DNA from: Conchocele bisecta
Lineage: Eukaryota; Mollusca; Bivalvia; Lucinida; Thyasiridae
Assembly (NCBI GenBank): GCA_029237695.1
Contig: CM055279.1
Coordinates: 55,129,530-55,193,529 of the forward strand
DNA length: 64,000 nucleotides
Reading direction: 5' to 3'
Each line of letters starts with the position of its first letter. Within the stretch, counting starts at the first letter, position 1. A program made the position numbers and the translations under genes. A model generated the notes under the pieces. That model worked only from the letters and a program-made list of their open reading frames with translations, made no database searches and had not been told where the DNA came from. Shown here piece by piece: positions 1 to 10,004 of the stretch.

Positions 1-94
1 TGGTACGGGCGTAGTATTATTATATGTGTGTCCCATACATTGGCTGCACATCTCAGTGCAAAATAACCCAAGCTTAGTCAGAAAAGTTGCCACT

Positions 95-517
95 TCAGTA
101 CTCGTCAGTACGACGGATAGTGAAATATCCCTGTTCCGTGAATTTGGCATATGCAGCTGCTGGCATCACTTTTTCCAAGGACCCCATCTGCTGAAGATAC
201 AATCGGGCAGACTTGGCATAGTGGAGGTGCCCAGCAGCATGAAAGTATGGAATCATTTTCTCAACAAAGTGGAGATGAAGATCCAAATTGCCCATTCTCT
301 CAGCACGTATGAACAGACGAAGGAGAGCGACCTGGTCAATGCCAGTTCTGCTTTTGTTTGCCACAGCTATAAGGAGTTGTGATATTATGCCATTTAATAG
401 CTGTACATCATCGGCAACATCAGCAGAATGAACACCTTGCAAGCTCATCTGATGGAGGGTTTTCACATGATCTTTGTCAATGTCATCCAGACAGTTTGGA
501 TTATCATTTAATAGCAC
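95..517 (-). pseudogene. C-terminal fragment of a multicopy invertebrate ORF, function unknown
   Basis: The 140-codon frame reads LLNDNPNCLDDIDKDHVKTL, then LLRLFIRAERMGNLDLHLHF, EKMIPYFHAAGHLHYAKSAR and GYFTIRRTDEY before a TGA. From memory, this pattern (FIRA, then MLPWFFA-like and NYARYLP-like blocks, then a VRRTDKFW-like end) occurs in a large repeat-associated protein family of cnidarians and molluscs without an agreed function. The TGA sits where the family usually has Trp, and more stops follow, so the copy is dead. It belongs with the fragments at 952-1167, 1787-2727 and 3869-4090. Confidence 0.5.
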
Positions 518-530
518 ACAGGTAAGGGAC

Positions 531-951
531 GCTGACGTCTATGGAACGCCAAATCTACATAAACTCAAATAATTAATGCTAGCTTCAAATAATTAGTGCT
601 CTCTCTAATTCTATTAGTGCTCTCTCAATTTAAATTAGTGATCTCTCTAATTCAATTTGTGCTCTCTCTAATTCAATTTGAGCTCTCTCTAATTCAATTT
701 CATTAATAGAGAGAGCATGAATTAAATTTGAGAGAGCACTAATTGAATTTGAGATATCACTAATTGAATTTGAGAGAGCACAAATTGAATTAGAGAGAGC
801 ACAAATTGAATTAGAGAGAGCACTAATTGAATTTGAGAGATCACTAATTGAAATTGACAGAGCACTAATAGAATTAGAGAGAGCACTAATTATTTGAAGC
901 TAGCATTAATTATTTGAGTTTATGTAGATTTGGCGTTCCATAGACGTCAGC
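531..951. mobile_element. Foldback element with 21-bp internal repeats (copy 1)
   Basis: Positions 531-705 and about 715-951 are inverted copies of each other; the outer ends GCTGACGTCTATGGAACGCC are exact. The arms are built from a 21-bp repeat (GCTCTCTCTAATTCAATTTG) that changes orientation at the centre. No ORF. Confidence 0.75.
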
Positions 952-1167
952 ATGTGGGCTCGGTGTGCACGTGATATGCATGACTTGTCAGCATATGCAC
1001 AACAGATCCTTTGGCATACACCGTCATGATGTACCCAATGCTGCCTAGATAAGACATGAGTAGATGATGGAAGCCACCAAGTCGAACAATGACGTTGTTG
1101 TTGTTGCAGTCACTATTTCTACCGCCTTTATGTACAACGGTTGGTGAAACGTAACTGGACATATGCC
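952..1167 (-). pseudogene. Second copy of a middle segment of the same multicopy ORF
   Basis: These 216 bp repeat 1792-2017 almost exactly; the main difference is a missing 11-bp stretch near 1100. The encoded pieces include ICPVTFHQPLYIKAVEIV and VIVRLGGFHHLLMSYLGSIG in different frames. The segment sits between two copies of a 21-bp-repeat foldback, so the duplication seems tied to those elements. Confidence 0.6.
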
Positions 1168-1791
1168 AACTAACTGAATTAGAGAGAGCATTAAATGTAT
1201 GTGTTTTTGAGCTCTCTGCAAATAATATAGAGCTAGCACGAATTCAATTAATGCTCTCTCTAATTCAATTAGAGATCTCTCTAATTCAATTAGTGCTCTC
1301 TCTAATTTAATTTGTGCTCTCTCTAATTCAAATTTGTGCTCTCTCTAATTCAATTTGTGCTCTCTTGTGCTCTCTCTAATTCAATTTGTGCTCTCTCTAA
1401 TTCAATTTGTGCTCTCTCTAATTCAATTAGTGCCATCTCTAATTCAATTTGTACTCTCTCTAATTCAATTAGTGCCATCTCTAATTCAATTTGTGCTCTC
1501 TCTAATTCAATTTGTGCTCTTCAATTTGTGCTCTCTCTAATTCAATTAGTGCTCTCTCTAATTGAATTTGTGCTCTCTCTAATTCAATTTGTGCTAGCGC
1601 TAATTGAATTAAAGAAAGCACAAATTGAACTTGAGAGAGCACAAATTGAATTAGAGAGAGCACAAATGGAATTAGAGAGATCACTAATTGAAATTGACAG
1701 AGCACTAATAGAATTAGAGAGAGCACTAATTATTTGAAGCTAGCATTAATTATTTGAGTTTATGTAGATTTGGCGTTCCATAGACGTCAGC
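1168..1791. mobile_element. Foldback/satellite element with 21-bp repeats (copy 2)
   Basis: The right arm (about 1600-1791) matches the right arm of copy 1 and ends in the same TAGACGTCAGC. Positions 1240-1600 are some 17 units of the 21-bp CTCTCTCTAATTCAATTTG repeat in direct orientation. The left terminal sequence of copy 1 is missing, so this copy has lost an end. The long frames across it, rich in SLIQFVL and SNSICAL, are repeat artefacts. Confidence 0.7.
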
Positions 1792-2727
1792 ATGTGGGCT
1801 CGGTGTGCACGTGATATGCATGACTTGTCAGCATATGCACAACAGATCCTTTGGCATACACCGTCATGATGTACCCAATGCTGCCTAGATAAGACATGAG
1901 TAGATGATGGAAGCCACCAAGTCGAACAATGACGTTGTTTAGATAAGTTGTTGCAGTCACTATTTCTACCGCCTTTATGTACAACGGTTGGTGAAACGTA
2001 ACTGGACATATGCCAATACATGTACTATGTTTCTGACACTGGTCTTGGGCAAACGATAATGCTGTATAGATTGTGCTCAGATATCCCCGGTCCAAGTTGA
2101 TGAAGGGAAGTACTTCACTTCTAGTTTTGTTAAAATGTTGATGTGATACTTTCATGAAGCCACTCACACAGGGGAAAAGTTCACGCACATAACCTGCAAC
2201 CCAGAGTATGTATAAAGCCTTGGCACAGATGACATATGTATGTTCCTTTTCAGGTGCTTTCATTGGTCCGATAATAACAGACTTTAGACCAGGAACAGCA
2301 GGTTTGCCATATGTATTTATGGGAACGTTTCCAAAGGCACCAACCATTTCCACCGGTGGTACACTGACTGTGCGCTTTACAGGCACTTCATCAACAGTAC
2401 CATGTGGTACAAGCTATACCTCCCATACTGTGAAAAGTATTGTCACCAGTCACTGTAGCTATATTGAAGACTGCATTAGCATACACAAATTTGGTGAAAC
2501 CACTGAAGATATCGAGTGGTCTATTGTGTGGTACAAGTGCAGCTAGCCTCCAACATGTGCACTTCTCTGTAGTCATCTAAGAAATTGAATCTGCTCAGAA
2601 GATCTACCAGTTCACGGGAACCATAGTTTCTATGTATATACACAGCAATTGCAAGCAACAGTGGTGAAATGAATGACCTTGGACAACATGAAGAAAGTAT
2701 GGCATGAGCTATAGCGGTAGTTCTCCT
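1787..2727 (-). pseudogene. Central fragment of the multicopy invertebrate ORF, frameshifted
   Basis: Reading on the minus strand: FISPLLLAIAVYIHRNYGSR, ELVDLLSRFNFLDDYREVH, then FVYANAVFNIATVTGDNTFH with SMGGIACTT, a frameshift near 2390-2400, then RTVSVPPVEMVGAFGNVPIN, PGLKSVIIGPM, ICPVTFHQPLYIKAVEIV and VIVRLGGFHHLLMSYLGSIG. This block order agrees with my recollection of the repeat-associated family (SKELVTLLNR-like, NTFHxMGG-like and RLGGFHxLMSFLG-like blocks). At least one frameshift and several junctions break it. The function of the family is unknown to me. Confidence 0.5.
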
Positions 2728-2735
2728 ATTTATTG

Positions 2736-3868
2736 CACAGGTGGAAGACTCGGACCTATGACACCAAAAAAATGCCTATTAAAAAAATCCCTTTACCCCA
2801 CCCACTTGGTCTCGTACAGTACCATATGCTATATAAAGGTGAGTATAAATAGGGCTATTATAGAAAAAGACCTCTCTTTTCCGGCTCGCACAAACACAAT
2901 ACATTGATTAAATGTATGACTTCTGTCTCTGGCAATCGATAAAGGTATTAGGTGTGTGAAAATACTCACTTCAAATCGCTGTTTCCAGATTTATTCAGTT
3001 ATTCGCATTTTGTATACCCCATCCAAAGCGAAATTTGCGTGTACGAAAGAATCTCACACATAATCGGAGGCCGTCCGGCTGGATTATCTGTCATATTTGG
3101 CCGATAGCTGATCGCCAGCTCAAACTAAAGTCGTGCACCAAGACCATACAAAGTTCGTCCAATTGTGATCGTTCGCCGATCTAAAAAACACTTTTTTTCT
3201 AATTTCATTGGCTTTCATTCATGATTCGCGTACAATCAGATTATGTCTTCCGGAAACCCTGAAAAGGGAAAGTCCTCGCGTCTATTTTTAGGTTTAGCCA
3301 ATCAGAGATGTTCTTACATAGACGCTTCAGTGCTTGTATTATGGAAGATGGTGCATTCCAGATAATGAACGAAATTATAGAAAAAAGTGTTTTTTGGATC
3401 GGCGAACGATCACAATTGGACGAACTTTGTATGGTTGGAGTCTCTAATGTATATGATCATAGTGCACGACTTTAGTTTGAGCTGGCGATCAGCTATCGGC
3501 CAAATATGACCGATAATCCAGCCGGACGGCCTCCGATTCTGTGTGAGATTCTTTCGTACACGCAAATTTCGCTTTGGATGGGGTATACAAAATGCGAATA
3601 ACTGAATAAATGCTCGAAACAGCGATTTGAAGTGAGTATATTCACACACCTAATACCTTTATCGATTGGTAAAGACAGAAGTCATACATTTAATCGATGT
3701 TTATTGTGTTTGTGCGAGCCGGAAAAGAGAGGGCTTTTTCTATAATAGCCCTATTTATACTCGCCTTTATATAACATATGGTACTGTACGAGACCAAGTG
3801 GGTGGGGTTATGGGATTTTTTCAATAGGCATTTTTGTTGGTGTCATAGGTCCGAGTCTTCCACCTGTG
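2736..3868. mobile_element. Foldback transposon, 1133 bp, with 8-bp target duplication
   Basis: The left arm (2736-about 3215) and right arm (about 3388-3868) are about 480-bp inverted repeats with ends CACAGGTGGAAGACTCGGAC. Both sides carry ATTTATTG (2728-2735 and 3869-3876). An unoccupied copy of the site is at 3984-3991 in the neighbouring tandem unit. An 8-bp duplication fits the hAT or P superfamilies, but the ends are not a textbook hAT CAGGG. There is no transposase in the 170-bp centre, so it is non-autonomous. Confidence 0.85.
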
Positions 3869-4090
3869 ATTTATTGTAGGAGAACTTTTACCTTTCTGAT
3901 GTAAAAGACAGTGTAGAAAACGGTTTAGCGAATCTTGGACAACATGAAGAAATTATGGCATGATCTATAGCGGTAGTTCTCCTATTTATTGTAGGAGAAC
4001 TTTTACCTTTCTGATGTAAAAGACAGTGTAGAAAACGGTTTAGCGAATCTGGAACTAGTGTTGTAACATTCAATAACTCTCCGGATTTCT
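3869..4090 (-). pseudogene. Upstream fragment of the multicopy ORF with a 115-bp tandem duplication
   Basis: Minus-strand reading includes LVPDSLNRFLHCLL, RRTTAIDHAIISSCCPR and a second RFAKPFSTLS. The plus-strand block starting ATTTATTGTAGGAGAAC occurs at 3869 and again at 3984, giving a 115-bp tandem unit. That is not a multiple of three, so the reading frame is lost. The same sequence continues on the far side of the foldback at 2671-2727. Confidence 0.5.
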
Positions 4091-5164
4091 GATGCGCACT
4101 TTTTATCTATAGACTTAAGAATTAAATTCTTAATTAAATGTTTAATTATTATCTAATATGGCTAACTAACCTAAATTTGAGAGAAATTGCTGAAATAAAA
4201 TCAAATTCTCCAACTTATCAATATTCTTATCAATATTCATGAGACCTCATTAATATTAATGAGTCAGGTGACTGAATTTAATCAATGACATGGTCTAAAA
4301 CTATGTTAGGCGGGACGTTTTACGCGACGTCGTTAAGCGCAACTACCAAAACATCATTGTTAGACGTTATCCGTGACGTCATATATTCAAAAGATCACGT
4401 CTCTACGCAAATTCACGACCTTTTCACATGATTTTTAGGATTTAAAACACCATTCTGGTTTTACACATTTAATTTCTATATTCTCTTGTATCAATCCAAA
4501 TGCATGTAGTTCATTCTGATTGACTTTCGACATGACACCCGACTTTGCTCTGAAAATGTTATACGGATTTCAATACAACGAGGGCGTGGCCTGTTAATAT
4601 TGCATTGTCACGGAAGGGTTTTGAAGCCATATTAGATTAAGATTTATCATATTTAGCATGTCACAAGTAATCCGTTTCTAGTATACATTGAAAAATCACA
4701 CTCAACATCTGCAGTGGAAAGCCATTTAGGCGTGTACAAAAATAATTTTGACCGTCAACATTTTAATGCTAGACACTTTGGTGCCATTTGGGGATATATT
4801 TTGGCGGCCATTTGGAATGGTGATTATGAATATTAACCATATATACTGCGTTTTAGTATATTTATATACTTAGTATGTTCTGATGGTTTTTATGTATATT
4901 TATCATAGCTGAATACGACGATAGAAGCAAAAACACAAAATGGCGGCCATCTTTCTACGCCATCTTGAATTGCAAAGTTGGCACAATGTTGATTTGATTT
5001 TGAACATATCCTGCAATTTTCAGCTTGTTATCAATTTGTTTGACCTTAAACCCTATTGCTCCTGGGCTATAAGGGCCTAAGCTAGTCGAACTTCTGTCAA
5101 CTAACTGAACATGGTTTATGCAATTCCATATGAGCTCTGAATTTTGTGCCAACTTTCAACGTCG
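4091..5164. other. AT-rich intergenic sequence
   Basis: I see no coding or clear mobile feature. Positions 4938-4970 hold two GCCATCTT motifs of the YY1 type close together. Confidence 0.5.
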
Positions 5165-5490
5165 TTATTTATTTAATGTTGTTTAACGGGATCCCAAAAT
5201 CAGAACTGTATATTGACAGTAAGAATATGATATATTCAAACATTAAATTAACCTGATATGGTGCCAGGTTCTCACTACACCAGAGTCACTTAGCCCCATT
5301 GTCTAAAGGTAATACAATTGTATAGTAATAGTAGTAATATTAATCTTACTACTTTTATAATGGCTATATCCGGACTTAGTTCTCAAGTAACAAGGAAGCC
5401 AAAATATCACCCGAGGGCCAAAACCATGGATGAAACCCAACCTTACATTTACCCTACACGTGCTCCCAACCAACCACCCACTATGCGTCA
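5165..5490 (-). repeat. Degenerate SINE-like repeat (GGTGCCAGG family)
   Basis: It shares with the copies at 16-20 kb the order GGGATCCCAAAATCAGAAC, TATTCA, CCTGATATGGTGCCAGGTTC, CACTTAGCCCC, ATAATCTTAC-type sequence, GAGGGCCAAAACC and CGTGCTCCCAACC. It is truncated at both ends. Confidence 0.6.
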
Positions 5491-6000
5491 TTAAAGGTAC
5501 ATGCCCACTCAGTAGGCACAGAATGTTATTAATAGGAATTAAATAAGTGGAAAATTGTGTCACTATTCCACCAGTTCTAAAAATTACGAGTGCCCGCTAT
5601 ACAGATATAATCATTTAGTAATATTTATTTTACTGACAGTGACGCGCGGTGGTATCAGGCTATTTTCACATGCAAACGAGGCATGATATTTTTTAATTAT
5701 TTATGCTAATTAAATGCGTTACCTGAACAAATAATATTTTCTATATATTATAAAGTATGATCAGAGCACATCAACAAATAAATACAGAGAATAAATAATA
5801 ATGTCCGTTAACATTTTCAGGAAACACAATTATTTCCCCTGATATCAGTGTGGAAATTTACGTCTGATATAAAATGTATAATAATGTCAATCAATACGTG
5901 GGGTAATGGTCAATTAATGTTTACTTTACCAGCAAATGTCTCAGATGATATCTCTGATATAAGAACAGTTTGTGCCTACTGAGTGGGCATGTTACTTTAA
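5491..6000. mobile_element. TTAA-flanked MITE with 26-bp terminal inverted repeats
   Basis: The ends AGGTACATGCCCACTCAGTA (left) and the complement of TACTGAGTGGGCATGTTACT (right) are inverted repeats, and both sides have TTAA (5491-5494 and 5997-6000). A TTAA target is typical of piggyBac and Kolobok transposons. There is no ORF. Relatives lie at 43738, 44810-48102 and 51476-51671. Confidence 0.8.
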
Positions 6001-6415
6001 CTGGAATTCATATATTTTTGTTTGAAATCGGAGGGAAACTGCGACGCGATAAGGTAGGTAATTACCAACAAGACCGAAATCATTCCACAGCAATGGTAGA
6101 ATTGAAGTACCACAAACATGGCATTGTTAGTTGAATGGGTCATTGGAATAACCCACTAACCCCTTCAATTCTAGCCTGAAAACTGATGACCAATTGCCTT
6201 TTCAGTGTGGTTGAAATATGTAATGTGTCTGGTTCTGCAATTACCTCCGTTATCGAGTTGCCATTTTTCGCCGATATCGTTTGTTTTTTGTTTTTTTAAA
6301 TATCTCCGGATCAAACATTTCAGAGTAAAGGGAGCGCACGACATTTGTGACCGGTGTAGATCCTGATCATCAAGTGTGTTTACTGATACAATCTGCTCTG
6401 ATCACGCTGTAGGGT
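6001..6415. other. Intergenic sequence
   Basis: No gene is visible. Around 6340-6370 there is a fragment (GTGACCGGTGTAGATCCTGA) of the palindromic MITE found in full just downstream. Confidence 0.5.
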
Positions 6416-6654
6416 TGTCGCTGTGACTGGAGAAATGGTGCTTATGGAATTTGTGACCAGTGTAGATCCACATCAAATAACACACCCATGTATCCTGATA
6501 ACAATATGTATTGCGTGTTAGAAGCATGGCTGGTGTTTCATTGATGAAATGACGAACAGTGCCGATCCTGATCAGACTGTGTGGATGCACATGCTGATCT
6601 GGATCTGTATTGGTCGCATATAGCCCATAAGCCCCATTTTCCAGTCACAGCCAA
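6416..6654. mobile_element. Palindromic MITE (CTGGAGAAATGG family)
   Basis: Left GCTGTGACTGGAGAAATGG and right CCATTTTCCAGTCACAGCC are inverted, with GACCAGTGTAGATCC inside. Other copies: 25442-25697, 26592-26823, 57811-57993; partial ones: about 40811-40890, 42190-42300, 52513-52617, 54440-54605. No coding capacity. Confidence 0.75.
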
Positions 6655-6670
6655 TTACAGCCATAAGTAA

Positions 6671-6865
6671 GGTTGTCCTGCTAGCGCAATTGGTGACGAG
6701 CGCGCTACTCGCCAATGCAGCCCACGTTCGATTCGCGACCGGGGTAGTATGCTAGATGGTATGGTGGTCGCCATATCGGACAAACGGGTTTCCTCCAGTT
6801 ACTTCGGTTTCATCCCATTGTGCCTCGAAAGCATTTGTATCGTTACAAAATAAATAAAATGTTAC
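6671..6865 (+). repeat. tRNA-derived SINE
   Basis: An A-box-like TAGCGCAATTGG (6682-6693) and a B-box-like GTTCGATTC (6726-6734) are spaced as in a pol III promoter. They are followed by the body GGTTTCCTCCAGTTACTTCG and an A-rich end (AAAATAAATAAAAT). Confidence 0.7.
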
Positions 6866-7181
6866 TTTTTCTAAAAAAGAAAGGTCAATGACAAATTTTG
6901 GTTTTGGGATCGGTAGTCTGTCCGATGGTTCTACCAGGTTACTCATGCAATTTTTCGACCCCTTGGTTACTCACCGACACTGCATTTTGTATGAAATACT
7001 AGATAAAACTGAAGCAATTCGTGCAAAATGCGAATGAAAGAAGTATGTGAACCATTCAGTGGTGTGGGCGTAACATAATTTACCTGATCGTCCACTTTCC
7101 ACTTTTATATCGCCGGTTGTCGTGTTTAAATTTGGTTTCTGTAGGTATTGATGTTGCCAAGAGATTGACTTGTATAGACAA
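6866..7181. other. Intergenic sequence
   Basis: I see no supported feature. Confidence 0.5.
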
Positions 7182-7425
7182 GGGCCCGGTTGCTCAAAAC
7201 CTCTGTTAACTTAACGAAATGTGCTCAAAACCTTTGTTAGCTTAACGAACTGTGCTCAAAACCTCTGTTAGCTTAACGGACTGTTGCTCAAAACCTCTGT
7301 TAGCTTAACGAACTGTGCCCAAAACCTCTGTTAGCTTAACGGACTGTTGCTTAACACCTCTGTTAGCTTAACGAACTGTTGCTCAAAATCACTGTCCGTT
7401 AAGCTGACAAGTTTTGAGCAACCGG
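7182..7425. mobile_element. MITE made of a 31-32-bp minisatellite between inverted ends
   Basis: CCGGTTGCTCAAAAC at the left and GTTTTGAGCAACCGG at the right are inverted. Between them are six units of about 31 bp (CTCAAAACCTCTGTTAGCTT plus AACGAACTGTG), followed by one inverted piece (CCGTTAAGCTGACAAG). The repeat unit resembles the TIR itself, so it may have grown from the end. Confidence 0.7.
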
Positions 7426-8239
7426 TGCATGGTAGTCATAATGCCCGAGTCAGTGAAGCAGAAAGTAGGTCAATGTCACATGAATGTCAAATGTCGTTGT
7501 TAATACAAGATGATCGCAAACGTGTGTCACACCCAAAATAAAAGTAGCCCAATGGCATTACAATGCCACCGGCTAGTCAGTCACGAATGTGAGGAGGCTA
7601 GTGACGAAGTTCGCTAAAGATATGACTAACATGTGATGCAAAATCGGACATAGATCAAACCAGGTCTCCGGTGGGGATTCCGGTAAGGATGAATACCAAA
7701 CGCTAAATTACCCATTGCATGCTCCCAATCAACCACCGCGATTTCATCAATGAAACACCAGTCATGCTTCTAACAAGCAGTAGAGATCATCATCATCATC
7801 ATCATCATCAGCCTACATGAGTGTGCCATTTAATCAGGATCTACACTGGTGAATATAAACCCTAGTTCTCGTCACAGTCACATATACAGATGGGAACGCA
7901 CCTGTATGAGTCGACGACTGTACATTCAACACTAAAATGACAAAACCCTTCCAGCACTTACACTGTTACTACAATATCCTGATCCTGTGCCATACCCTGT
8001 GTCATATACAGAGGAATACACTGTACATTCAGTAAACAAGAACACCACCAACGGCATGTATCCCATCGCTGTGGTGGCTGGATCATAAACATTGATACGG
8101 TAAAGAAGTCATAGGAGAATACAATATTTTATTTATTGGTGCTTACCATCAACAACTAAGGTCATTTAATGCCGGACCAACGGGTTCGATCCCGTATTTA
8201 ACCTGCTGCATTGGGGGGAAAATTCCAAAATCAGAACGG
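7426..8239. other. Intergenic sequence with SINE fragments and a short ATC repeat
   Basis: About 7660-7745 resembles the 3' part of the GGTGCCAGG repeat family (GGTCTCCGGTGGGGATTCC). A CATCAT microsatellite lies near 7788-7810. About 8125-8230 is another truncated copy (GGGTTCGATCCCG). No gene. Confidence 0.5.
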
Positions 8240-8722
8240 AATAGAAAAACGTCCAAAGTTATTTGACCTTGACCTGGGGCAAGGGGAGCATACTGGGGTG
8301 GGAAATTAAAATATGGATGATGACACACATGTACATAAAATGTTAGGAGAATACAGTAAAGAAGTTATAGACGATTGGAGAAACTCGCACATATCTACTA
8401 GACGGACAATTTCTTAGTTATTTGACCTTGAATTTTGGGGGTGGGGGGTGTGGGTGGGCATGCCTGGGGCGGGGAATGTAAATATGAACTAGATTTGTCA
8501 GTAAGCGGGGGCTTACGGAATATCCCACCCCCCCCCCCCCCCCCCCCCCCCCACCCCCCCCCCCCCCCCCCCCCCTCCCCCCCCCCCCCCCCCCCCCGCG
8601 TCAGCCCTGACCTAGAATGAATTCCAGCTCGCATACTATCATTTTCAGATAAAAGAGACTATGTCAGCACATATGGAGAGTGCGATGGTGGTTCCAGTTG
8701 AAAAAAGCAAACTAGACATTCT
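8240..8722 (+). repeat. Degenerate pearl-type repeat units with a long C run
   Basis: Units read TTATTTGACCTTGACCTGGG, GGGGAGCATACTGGGGTGGG and AAATATGGATGATG. A near-pure C tract occupies 8525-8597, interrupted by a few A, T and G bases. Frames rich in Pro or Gly over this tract are artefacts. Confidence 0.6.
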
Positions 8723-9362
8723 AAGTCCGTGACCTTGACCCCTGGCATAAATGGGGGTCGTAGGTTTGTTGCAGAATGATGTATGAGTGTCAGAGAAGGG
8801 CCGGGTAAAATATCACTGCATTCCGCAAAGTGAAAGAGAAGTTATAAGGAAATTTACATTTGTTAAGTTTTATTTTTTTTCTAAGTTTATAAGTCCGTGA
8901 CCTTGAGCCCTGGCATAAATGGGGGTCGTAGGTTTGTTGCAGAATGATGTAAGAGTGTCAGAGAAGGGGCGGGTAAAATATGAAAGATTTCCGCAAAGGG
9001 AAAGAGAAGTTAAAAGGAAATTTACAATTGTTAAGTTTTCGTTTTTTTCTAAGTTTCTAAGTCCGTGACCTTGACCCCTGGCATAAATGGGGGTCGTAGG
9101 TTTGTTGCCGAATGATGTATGAGTGTCAGAGAAGGGGCGGGTAAAATATGAAAGATTTCCGCAAAGGGAAAGAGAAGTTAAAAGGAAATTTACAATTGTT
9201 AAGTTTTCGTTTTGTTCTAAGTTTCTAAGTCCGTGACCTTGACCCCTGGCATAAATGGGGGTCGTAGGTTTGTTGCAAAATGATGTATGAGTGTCAGAGA
9301 AGGGGCGGGTAAAATATGAAAGATTTCCGCAAAGGGAAAGGAAATTTACAATTGTTAAGTTT
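8723..9362 (+). repeat. 168-bp tandem array (four units)
   Basis: AAGTCCGTGACCTTGACCCC recurs at 8723, 8891, 9059 and 9227, a strict 168-bp period; later units share over 90% of bases by eye. Because 168 is 56 codons, a 218-codon minus-strand frame stays open through the array; it is not taken as a gene. Confidence 0.85.
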
Positions 9363-9475
9363 TGTGACGGACGGAAACACGGAAAGACGGACGGACGGAC
9401 GGACAAGCTGACTCCAGTATACCCCCCCCCCACAACTTCGTTGCGGGGGGGGGGGGGGTATAATGATAGGAAACA
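9363..9475 (+). repeat. GGAC-rich tail and terminal hairpin of the 168-bp array element
   Basis: After the last unit come GACGGACGGACGGACGGAC, a short spacer, then a hairpin: TATACC-C(9) CACAAC-TTC-GTTG C-G(12) TATA at about 9417-9462. This is the end layout seen in Helentron-type repeats; see the finding on shared C-TTC-G hairpins. Confidence 0.65.
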
Positions 9476-10004
9476 TGCACATAAACTTTGAAGCCAATCG
9501 ATTATAAAGAAAAGAGAAACGCGCACACATCTCCTGGACGGAACTTCAAAGTTATTTTACCTTGAACTTGCGCATGGGGAGAGCATGGGTGGGGTGGGGA
9601 ATGAAAATATAGTTTCAAGCCAATCGGTCATACAATATAAGAAGTGAATGGAGAAACGCGCACACATTTACTGGACGCACATTTCCAAGTGGTTTGACCT
9701 AGGGCATGGCGAGAGCACGAGCATATGAAGTTTCAAGCCAATTTGTTGTACAGTAAAGAAGTTATAGGAGAATGGAAAATGCGCACTAATCTACTGGACG
9801 CCAATTTCCAAGTTATTTGATCTTGACCTTGGGCATAGGGAGAACTTGTGTGGGGTGGGGAACGAAACTATGGATGATAATAAACGTGCACATAAAGTTT
9901 CAAGCCAATTGGTTGTACAGTAAAGAAGTTATAGTATAATGGAGAAACACGCACACATTTACTGGCATGGGAGAGCATGGATGGGGTCACTGGGGTGGGG
10001 ATGA
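9476..10004 (+). repeat. Diverged pearl-type units after the 168-bp array
   Basis: Three or so units contain TTTGATCTTGACCTTGGGC, GTGGGGTGGGGAACGAAAC, GCACATAAAGTTTCAAGCC and TACAGTAAAGAAGTTATAG. They are related in order to the units at 8240-8700. Confidence 0.65.

Noticed and set aside
1336..1737. Plus-strand ORF rich in ALSNSIC and LSLIQFVL
   Set aside because: A 21-bp repeat translated as a 7-residue period; the same DNA is open in other frames.
6671..6745. Possible tRNA gene
   Set aside because: Boxes A and B are present, but the stems do not form a clean cloverleaf and the sequence continues into a SINE body.
8435..8620. Proline-rich and glycine-rich frames
   Set aside because: Direct translation of a C homopolymer.
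8870..9526. 218-codon minus-strand ORF with three internal repeats
   Set aside because: The 168-bp tandem period is a multiple of three, which keeps any stop-free frame open. There is no domain, and it sits wholly within the array.
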